Positions 30,474 to 36,370 of a DNA stretch of 36,370 bases are shown here, piece after piece. Position 1 is the first letter of the stretch; every line of letters begins with the position of its first letter. The notes below the pieces were generated by a model that saw only the letters and a program-made list of their open reading frames with translations, did no database searches and was not told the DNA's origin. The translations under genes were made by a program, and so were the position numbers. The stretch comes from Rhodocyclaceae bacterium (lineage in GTDB: Bacteria > Pseudomonadota > Gammaproteobacteria > Burkholderiales > Rhodocyclaceae): NCBI GenBank assembly GCA_026417115.1, contig JAOADW010000058.1, positions 1-36,370 of the forward strand, in the 5' to 3' direction.

Positions 30474-32983
30474 GCGAGGCGCGCACTGCGTGGCGCTTCC
30501 TTTGGCGGCTTGCTTGGCCAATCGGCGTCCTCGTTCTGCTTGCCCTTGCGCTGATCTTCCTTCTTTCCATCCATTTCTTTGGGCAACACGAAAGGCTGCA
30601 AGAGCATCTCCAAAGGCAGAACCAGATGGCGACCCTCGCGCTCGGCTTGGCGGCCACCGCGATGGAGCTCGAGGTCGAACTCGACGAGATGCTCGAGGGC
30701 GTGGAACTAGGCCATTATGATGAAGCGGGCATCTATCGCATCCATCGGCGCCTCGTCAATCGTTTCGACGCCATGGAAAGGCGCCTCGAGCGACTCTGTA
30801 GCGTGCCCTGTCCCGAGCTTGCCGCTCAGCTTTCCGATCTGCGCGCGCTCGCGCAGATGGCTACCGAAGTCGGCGCCGTCGAGATTGCCGCCCTTCCGCC
30901 TTACAAGGATCTCTTGCGCCGGCGCAACGTGGGCTTCCTCGCCGCGCTTTCGGAATGGGTCGAGACACGCGCGCGCGCAACGCACGACCAATTCGAGACG
31001 GAAATCGCCAGCCAGCGCCGGCAGGCCGTGGCTTTCATGTTGGCGCTCTTCCTGCTGGGCGTTCTCATCGCCTTGCCTGCCATGCGCATTTACGGTCAGC
31101 ATGCGCGAAAGCTTTCGCGTCTGGCGCAAGCGCTGACGGCGCTCGGAGAAAAGCTGAATGCGCCCGCCTTGCCTGCGCTTTCCGCCGAGGAAAACGATTC
31201 GCTCACGGCCCCTCTCGTACAGGCTTTGCGCCGCCTGCACGAGGCCCTCCGCGAGCGCGCTGCGCTGCTCGAGCAGCTCGACCACCTGGCAAGCCACGAT
31301 GCGCTGACGGGGCTACCCAATCGCGCGCTCTTTACCGACCGCCTCGATCAGGCTCTGGCGCAGGCGCGGCGCAGTCAAGCGCGCCTGGCCGTGGGTTATC
31401 TCGATCTCGACGGTTTCAAACCCATCAATGATCGCTTCGGCCATCAGGTCGGCGACAAGGTGCTGATCGAAATCGCCCGCCGGTTACGGCAGGTGATGCG
31501 CGCCGGCGATACCGTTGCGCGCATGGGCGGCGATGAATTCGCCTTCCTGTTGCCCAATCTCGAGTCCTCCGACGCCATCGATGAGGTCTGTCAGCGCCTG
31601 CTCGGAGCCCTTTCCGCGCCATGCGAGATCGATGGCCTGCGGCTACAGGTCGGCGCCTCGATCGGCGTGACGCTGTTTCCCGATGACGCTGGCGAGGCCG
31701 AAACGCTGTTGCGCCATGCCGACCAGGCCCTTTATGCCGCCAAGAGCAGCGGCCGCGGTCGCTGGGTCTATTTCGACGTCGAGGACGACAAAAACGCTGC
31801 GCAGCGGCGCGCGTGGCTCAACGAAGTGCGCCGCGCCCTGGCGCTGCGCGAGTTCGAGCTCTTCTATCAGCCCAAGGTGGGCTTGCGCAGCGGCGAGCTC
31901 CTCGGCTGCGAGGCGCTCTTGCGCTGGCGTCACGCGCAAAAGGGATTACTTTCGCCGGGCGAATTCCTGCCTTTTCTCGCCGGCACCCCTTTGGAGCTCG
32001 AGCTCGATACCTGGGTGATTGCCGAGGCCTTGCGCCAGATCGCCGCCTGGCGCGCCGAAGGGGAGGAGATCGCCGTGGCGGTCAATCTTTCGCCGCGTTT
32101 TTTTGCCCTCGCCGATTTCGGCGCGCGCTTAGCGGCGCTGCTTGCACAGCATGCCGATGCACCGCCGCGGCTATTGCAGCTCGAGCTCGTCGAGTCCTCG
32201 CTGGTTGCCGACTATGCGCGCACGCAGGCGGCGATCTCGGCGGCCAATGCGCTCGGCGTCACGGTTGCGCTCGACGACTTCGGCGCCGGCTATGCGGTGT
32301 TTGCGCATCTGCGCCTGCGCGGGCTTGCCGCGCTCAAGATCGAGGGCAGCTTCGTCGCTTCCCTGGCAGCGGGGCACAAGGATTTGCCGATCATAGAAGC
32401 GATCGTCGGGCTTGGTCAGGCTTTCGATCTGCTGGTCGTGGCCGAAGGCGTCGAAAGCGAAGCGGTGGGACTGACCTTGCTGCATTTAGGCTGCGAGGCT
32501 GGCCAAGGCTATGGCATCAGCAAACCCATGCCCGCCGCCGAACTCCTCTCCTGGAAGACGCACTGGCAGCCGCCTTTGTCGTGGCGCCAGGCGCCGCGCG
32601 CGCTCGCGGGTGAAGAGGCAGCCTTATATGCCGCCGAAACGGCGCATCGCGCCTGGCTCGCGGAGCTTTTCGCCTGGCTTGCTGCGCCTGCGCGCGAAGC
32701 GCCGGAAAACGACCCCCGCGCCTGCGTGCTGGGCCGTTGGCTTGCCGCTTCCGCGCGCTTCAAATATGGCGGCCTGCCAGCCTTCGACGAGATCGTCGCG
32801 CTGCATGCGCGCGTGCATGAGGCGGCGGCGCGGCTCATCGAAGCAGGCCGCGCCAATGAAAGCCTCGAGGCGAGGCGGCGCGAGGTCGAGAGCGCGAGCA
32901 CCGCGTTGCTCTCCCGCCTCATCGATTTCCGCCTCGCCTCTTTCGGTGCACGCGAGGAGTCCAAGGGGGGATATAATGGCTAA
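30470..32983 (+). CDS. Membrane GGDEF-EAL protein with C-terminal CZB zinc-binding domain
   Basis: Cyclic-di-GMP enzyme of 837 residues. TM1 (about 13-38), a helical periplasmic region (about 40-185), TM2 (about 186-206), a linker helix, a diguanylate cyclase domain with GGDEF 353-357 and an intact RxxD inhibitory site five residues before it (RAGD), then a phosphodiesterase domain with EALLRW at 481, NLSPRFF, ELVESSL, DDFGAGY, AEGVES and GCEAGQGY. The usual KID is KIE, a conservative change in the active site. The last 110 residues form a chemoreceptor zinc-binding (CZB) domain with His726 (HRAW), Cys752 (CVLGRW), His779 and His783 (HARVH). CZB domains control cyclases and chemoreceptors by zinc or HOCl in other bacteria; here one follows the EAL domain. 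It starts by ATGA overlap. Confidence 0.9.
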   Translation: MSEARTAWRFLWRLAWPIGVLVLLALALIFLLSIHFFGQHERLQEHLQRQNQMATLALGLAATAMELEVELDEMLEGVELGHYDEAGIYRIHRRLVNRFDAMERRLERLCSVPCPELAAQLSDLRALAQMATEVGAVEIAALPPYKDLLRRRNVGFLAALSEWVETRARATHDQFETEIASQRRQAVAFMLALFLLGVLIALPAMRIYGQHARKLSRLAQALTALGEKLNAPALPALSAEENDSLTAPLVQALRRLHEALRERAALLEQLDHLASHDALTGLPNRALFTDRLDQALAQARRSQARLAVGYLDLDGFKPINDRFGHQVGDKVLIEIARRLRQVMRAGDTVARMGGDEFAFLLPNLESSDAIDEVCQRLLGALSAPCEIDGLRLQVGASIGVTLFPDDAGEAETLLRHADQALYAAKSSGRGRWVYFDVEDDKNAAQRRAWLNEVRRALALREFELFYQPKVGLRSGELLGCEALLRWRHAQKGLLSPGEFLPFLAGTPLELELDTWVIAEALRQIAAWRAEGEEIAVAVNLSPRFFALADFGARLAALLAQHADAPPRLLQLELVESSLVADYARTQAAISAANALGVTVALDDFGAGYAVFAHLRLRGLAALKIEGSFVASLAAGHKDLPIIEAIVGLGQAFDLLVVAEGVESEAVGLTLLHLGCEAGQGYGISKPMPAAELLSWKTHWQPPLSWRQAPRALAGEEAALYAAETAHRAWLAELFAWLAAPAREAPENDPRACVLGRWLAASARFKYGGLPAFDEIVALHARVHEAAARLIEAGRANESLEARRREVESASTALLSRLIDFRLASFGAREESKGGYNG
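32972..32977 (+). promoter_or_regulatory. Candidate -10 box upstream of PhnD-like gene 2
   Basis: A perfect TATAAT lies in the last codons of the GGDEF-EAL-CZB gene. No -35 match is seen at 17 bases. If used, it would give a transcript with about 165 bases of hairpin-rich leader before the second PhnD-like gene. Confidence 0.3.
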
Positions 32984-33149
32984 ATGCAAAGGCGGCAATG
33001 GGAAGGGGTTTCCTCAGGGAGTTCGATGCGAGCGCGTTTGAACGCAGCAAGGCCCACAGCCGGCCAAGCCTTTCCTGCGCGTGCAGCGCTCCCTCATGCG
33101 CTGCCGGCAAGGGCAGGCCCTTGGCCAAACGAGGAAGAAGGAGAAGCCG
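32984..33149 (+). other. Hairpin-rich leader before PhnD-like gene 2
   Basis: This is the only sizeable gap in the signalling operon (166 bases). It contains three potential stem-loops in series: GCGTT-TG-AACGC (33034-33045), GCAGCGC-8 bases-GCGCTGC (33083-33104, perfect 7-base stem) and a near-perfect GGCAAGGGC/GCCCTTGGCC (33106-33126). The ribosome binding site GAAGGAG follows at once. It could be a regulatory leader or a site of RNA processing. I cannot match it to a known riboswitch, and no convincing ORF is present. Confidence 0.4.
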
Positions 33150-33998
33150 ATGTTTTTTTCTTTGACTCGCCGCCGACTCCTGCTCGCCTTGGGCGCGGCG
33201 TGCGCCAGCAGAGTTGTCTTTGCCGCCGACAAGCCACTCCTCCTGGGCGTCGTGCCCTATCTTTCCGCGCGTAAGCTCGCCGAGCTCTATGAACCCTTGC
33301 GCGCCTTTCTCGAACGCGAATTCGCGCGCCCCGCGATGCTCGAGTCGGCGCCTTCCTACGCCGTTTATCTCGAACGTTGCGCAGCCGGCGAATACGACGT
33401 GATCGCCACCTCGCCCTACTTCGGGCGCATCTCCGAGCGAGAGCACGGCTATGCGCCGCTCGCGCGCCCTTTGACCGATCTCGAGCCCTTGCTGGTGGTC
33501 ATGAGGGATTCGCCGCTCAGCGATGTGCGCGAGTTGCGCGGCAAGGTGGTGACGACTTCGGATGCGCTTGCCAATCTGTCGCTGGCCGCGCGCCGATATT
33601 TCGCCGAAATCGGCATGCCGCCTGGGCGAGAGATCACGATCAAGCCCATGGGCTCGCACGCCAATTCGCTCGCCGCGCTTGCGCATGGCGATTCGGCGGC
33701 GGCCATCGTTTCCGTCACCACCTTGAAGCAGATTGGCGGCGATTGGAATGAGCGCGTACGCGTGCTGGTGCGCCTGAGACCGACGCCGCCGCTGCTCTAT
33801 CTGGCGCACCGACGCCTCGGTGAAGAGCGCATCGCACGCTTGCAGCAGAACCTGTTTCGCTTCGCCAATGAAACGCCGGAGGGCAAAGCCTTCTTCCAGG
33901 CTCTGGGACATGACGGCTTGAAGCCCGTGACGGCGGCGGATCTTGCCGCGCTCGATCCCTTCGTCGACGACCTCAAGCGCATGATGGCCACACGATGA
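33150..33998 (+). CDS. PhnD-like periplasmic binding protein (phosphate/phosphite/phosphonate family), copy 2
   Basis: Exported binding protein of 282 residues. The signal peptide has a twin-arginine-like start (LTRRRLLLALGAACASRVVFA), so Tat export is possible. The mature part has the PhnD fold: LLLGVVPYLSARKLAELYEPLRAFLEREF, SAPSYAVYLERCAAGEYDVIATSPYFGR, the hinge LRGKVVTTSDALANLSLAARRYFAEIG, and HGDSAAAIVSVTTLKQIG. It is only distantly similar to copy 1, so not a recent duplication. The ATG at 33150 is fixed by GAAGAAGGAG; an in-frame start at 33081 would lack a site and spoil the signal peptide. The stop overlaps the next gene (ATGA). With no ABC transporter near, it probably senses a ligand for the membrane GGDEF-EAL protein that follows. 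Confidence 0.85.
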   Translation: MFFSLTRRRLLLALGAACASRVVFAADKPLLLGVVPYLSARKLAELYEPLRAFLEREFARPAMLESAPSYAVYLERCAAGEYDVIATSPYFGRISEREHGYAPLARPLTDLEPLLVVMRDSPLSDVRELRGKVVTTSDALANLSLAARRYFAEIGMPPGREITIKPMGSHANSLAALAHGDSAAAIVSVTTLKQIGGDWNERVRVLVRLRPTPPLLYLAHRRLGEERIARLQQNLFRFANETPEGKAFFQALGHDGLKPVTAADLAALDPFVDDLKRMMATR

Positions 33999-36370
33999 GC
34001 CTGCTTCACACATCGCTCAAATGGCGGCTCGTTCCACTCGTCTTATCGCTACATCTGGTAGTCTTCGGCGCTTTGGTGTGGTTGGCGCAGCGTGAGCTCC
34101 AGGCCTTTGCCGAACGCCAGGTGAATGCGCGCGCGCAGACGCTGAAGACGGAGCTTTCCGCCGCGCTTTCTGGCCCGATCCTCGAGCGCGACTATGTGAC
34201 GCTGGCCGAGATCGTGCAAGAGCTCGCGAGCCTGGGTGAGATCGCCTATCTCCGTGTCGAAGACGCCGCCGGGCGCGAGTTGGCACGCGCAGGCCAAGTC
34301 GAGCTCGTGGCGAATGCCCAAGACGCCGTGCGCGATTTCGAAGCGAAAGTGGCGGCCGCGCGCGTGCGCTATGGCATCGACACGAAAGCCACGGCGGAGC
34401 TTTGGCGTGAGTTTGGCCGTTCCGCCGCGTCCTGGGCAGTCTTGGCAGCGCTCGTGGCCGCCGCGGCCACCCTGTATGCCGCTTTGAACTTGGTGCGGCG
34501 CATCGAGCACCTGAACAAGGCGGCAGAAGCCTTCGCCACAGGCGATTTGGAGGCGCGCGCGCCCGCCTTGAAGGAAGGCGACGAATTGGACCGCCTAGGG
34601 GCCGAGTTCAACCGCATGGCCGACGAAATCGCCGCCCGCCTATCCGCCCTCGAGGCTGCGCGGCGCGAAACGGCCGCGGCCTTGGTCACCGCGCATGACG
34701 AGCATGCGCGCCTGGTGTCGCTCCTGGAGGCGATGAACACGGGCGTCTTGCTCGTCGATCGCGCCGAGCGCGTGCTTTATCTCAACGACGCGCTCAAGCG
34801 CATGTGGTTGATTCCCGAAGAAACGAAGGTCATCGGCCAGCCGGCGCGCGACCTGCTTGCCCGCTCGGGCGGTCGGCTTGCTCAGCCCGACCATTTCTCA
34901 CGCCTCGTGCTGCATGTGCCGGGCACACAGGAAATTTCCGACTCCACCGAGCTCGTGATGAACGATGGCCGCATCATCGTGCAGATCTGCCGTCCCGTGC
35001 GCGACGAGGAGATGCGCCTGATCGGGCGCCTCTGGCTTTATGACGATGTCACACAAGAGCGGCGCAACGCCGAGCAGCTCATCTATCTGGCCGAGCGGGA
35101 TGGACTGACCGGCCTCTACAACCGCCGCCGCTTCGAGGAAGCGCTTGAGCGCGCACTGCTCGAGGCGCGGCGCCGGCGCAGCCAATGCGCCCTGATGCTC
35201 TTCGACCTCGACGAATTCAAGCATTTGAACGACCACTTCGGCCACCGCGCGGGCGATGCCTTGCTCGTGCGCGTGGCCAACGAGCTCGCCTCGATCGTGC
35301 GGCGCAACGAGATTCTCGCGCGGCTCGGAGGCGACGAATTCGCGCTGCTCGTGCCCGAATTCGAGCGCGTGGAAGAAGTCGAGAGCCTCGCCGAGCGCAT
35401 CATACGCGGCATCGCGCGCCTCCCCTTTTCGTTCGATGGCCGTGATCTGCGCATCACCGCAAGCATGGGCATCGCGACGTTTCCCCAGCATGCGGACACC
35501 ATGCCAGACCTCGTCGCCGCTGCAGATCTCGCCATGTACCAGGCCAAGAATGCCGGCAAGAACGGCTGGCGTCTCTATGACGGCAAGGCCGATCGTGGCG
35601 CGATCGAGCGGTTGGGCTGGAGCGAACGCATCGAGCGCGCGTTTGCGGACGATCTATTCGAGCTGCATTTCCAGGGCATCCATGCGGCAAACGGCAGCCT
35701 TCTGCACGCCGAAGCCCTGTTGCGCATGAAAGACCCCGAGAGCGGACAATACATTTCCCCACTGCACTTCATCGCGCCCGCGGAAAAAACAGGCCGCATC
35801 GTCGATATCGATCGCTGGGTGGTGGATGCGGCGGCAGCGACGCTTGCGCGTCACCCGGAGCTTTCCGGGCTCGCGGTCAATGTCTCTGGACGCACGCTCG
35901 CCGAGGCGCGTTTCCCCCGATACGTCCTGGAAACCCTGGCAAAGCACGACGTCTCGCCCCAACGCCTGTTGATCGAGGTCACCGAAACCGTAGCGATCGC
36001 CGACATGCACGATGCCAACCGCTTGCTCGATGCCCTGCGGCCCGCGGGCTGCCGCGTCTGTCTCGACGATTTCGGCGCCGGTTTCTCGTCGTTTTCTTAC
36101 CTCAAGCATCTGGCCGCCGATGCGATCAAAATCGATGGCCAATTCGTCCGCCACATCGCCGACAGCCGCGAAGACCGCTTAGTCGTGCGCGCCATCGTCG
36201 AGGTCGCCAAAGGCCTGGGCAAGATGACGATCGCCGAATTCGTCGAGGATGCGCGCGCGGTCGCCGTCTTGCAAAAACTCGGCGTCGACGCCTTCCAGGG
36301 GTATCATTTCTCCGTGCCAGCAGCCAACCTGAGGGCGCTGCTTGCGCGCGCCGACTCCCGGGACACGCCT
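33995..36370 (+). CDS. Membrane HAMP-PAS-GGDEF-EAL cyclic-di-GMP protein, 3' end cut by window edge
   Basis: At least 792 residues, open to the right edge. TM1 (about 12-30), a periplasmic region of about 115 residues, TM2 (about 148-168), HAMP (about 170-222), a coiled coil, PAS (about 235-350; LLEAMNTGVLLVDRAERVLYLNDALKRM), a cyclase domain with RLGGDEFALL (GGDEF 445-449), and a phosphodiesterase domain with HAEALLRM (EAL 573-575), LAVNVSG, IEVTETV, LDDFGAGFSS, IKIDGQFV, IAEFVED and FQGYHF. Catalytic residues of both domains are present. The inhibitory RxxD is RRNE, so product inhibition may be weak. The start overlaps the stop of the second PhnD-like gene (ATGA), making the pair a likely receptor-effector unit. 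Only the last few residues should be missing. Confidence 0.93.
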   Translation, partial: MSLLHTSLKWRLVPLVLSLHLVVFGALVWLAQRELQAFAERQVNARAQTLKTELSAALSGPILERDYVTLAEIVQELASLGEIAYLRVEDAAGRELARAGQVELVANAQDAVRDFEAKVAAARVRYGIDTKATAELWREFGRSAASWAVLAALVAAAATLYAALNLVRRIEHLNKAAEAFATGDLEARAPALKEGDELDRLGAEFNRMADEIAARLSALEAARRETAAALVTAHDEHARLVSLLEAMNTGVLLVDRAERVLYLNDALKRMWLIPEETKVIGQPARDLLARSGGRLAQPDHFSRLVLHVPGTQEISDSTELVMNDGRIIVQICRPVRDEEMRLIGRLWLYDDVTQERRNAEQLIYLAERDGLTGLYNRRRFEEALERALLEARRRRSQCALMLFDLDEFKHLNDHFGHRAGDALLVRVANELASIVRRNEILARLGGDEFALLVPEFERVEEVESLAERIIRGIARLPFSFDGRDLRITASMGIATFPQHADTMPDLVAAADLAMYQAKNAGKNGWRLYDGKADRGAIERLGWSERIERAFADDLFELHFQGIHAANGSLLHAEALLRMKDPESGQYISPLHFIAPAEKTGRIVDIDRWVVDAAAATLARHPELSGLAVNVSGRTLAEARFPRYVLETLAKHDVSPQRLLIEVTETVAIADMHDANRLLDALRPAGCRVCLDDFGAGFSSFSYLKHLAADAIKIDGQFVRHIADSREDRLVVRAIVEVAKGLGKMTIAEFVEDARAVAVLQKLGVDAFQGYHFSVPAANLRALLARADSRDTP

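Noticed and set aside
32984..33274. 96-codon plus-strand frame starting right after the GGDEF-EAL-CZB stop
   Set aside because: It overlaps the PhnD-like gene in another frame, has no good ribosome binding site, and the sequence is better explained as hairpin-rich leader.
32919..34013. 364-codon minus-strand frame across the second PhnD-like gene
   Set aside because: It spans the leader and an obvious PhnD-family gene on the other strand; antisense shadow.

Overview
This is a GC-rich chromosomal window that looks like a betaproteobacterium of the Rhodocyclales/Hydrogenophilales kind. The evidence is the block rsmB - DUF4390 - ntrY - ntrX - trkA - trkH, the hemE/priA neighbourhood and a DUF3240 gene inside a czc/cus-type efflux operon; the taxon is inferred from gene order and protein style, not from a search. 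Genes are packed with many ATGA or TGATG start/stop overlaps. I saw no rRNA, tRNA, CRISPR array or insertion sequence.

Layout. (1) 1-7684, plus strand: rsmB (cut by the left edge), a DUF4390 exported protein, the NtrY/NtrX two-component pair and the TrkA/TrkH potassium uptake system, overlapping like one operon. NtrX has lost the ATPase and sigma-54 contact motifs of its central domain. (2) 7802-11093, minus strand: an LtaS/OpgB-like membrane sulfatase-fold enzyme, a small exported Lys/Ala/Pro-rich protein with its own promoter, and a 6-phosphofructokinase with mixed ATP/PPi signature residues. (3) 11189-16917, minus strand: a CzcB-CzcA-DUF3240-CzcC heavy-metal RND efflux operon. (4) 17074-20228: small exported proteins, including one with a Gln-Thr repeat tail, next to a divergent OmpR/EnvZ-type pair. 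GTTTC direct repeats at about 10-bp period lie in its promoter region, and a similar pair lies upstream of the Gln-Thr protein. (5) 20379-23725: hemE and priA, separated by a 302-bp AT-richer gap with two perfect DnaA boxes, one near-perfect box and a perfect IHF consensus. (6) 23755-36370 (right edge): a seven-gene signalling island on the plus strand.

The signalling island is the most distinctive part. A soluble PAS-PAS hybrid kinase with a C-terminal HPt is followed by a PhnD-like periplasmic binding protein, a membrane hybrid kinase with a periplasmic sensor but no HPt, an exported histidine-phosphatase-fold protein, a GGDEF-EAL protein ending in a CZB zinc domain, a second PhnD-like protein after a hairpin-rich leader, and a HAMP-PAS-GGDEF-EAL protein that runs off the window. 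Twice, a PhnD-like protein overlaps the start of a membrane signalling protein, once a kinase and once a cyclic-di-GMP enzyme. I infer periplasmic binding proteins acting as ligand receptors for a phosphorelay and a cyclic-di-GMP output, perhaps tuned by zinc or redox. The ligand and physical coupling are not shown by the sequence.
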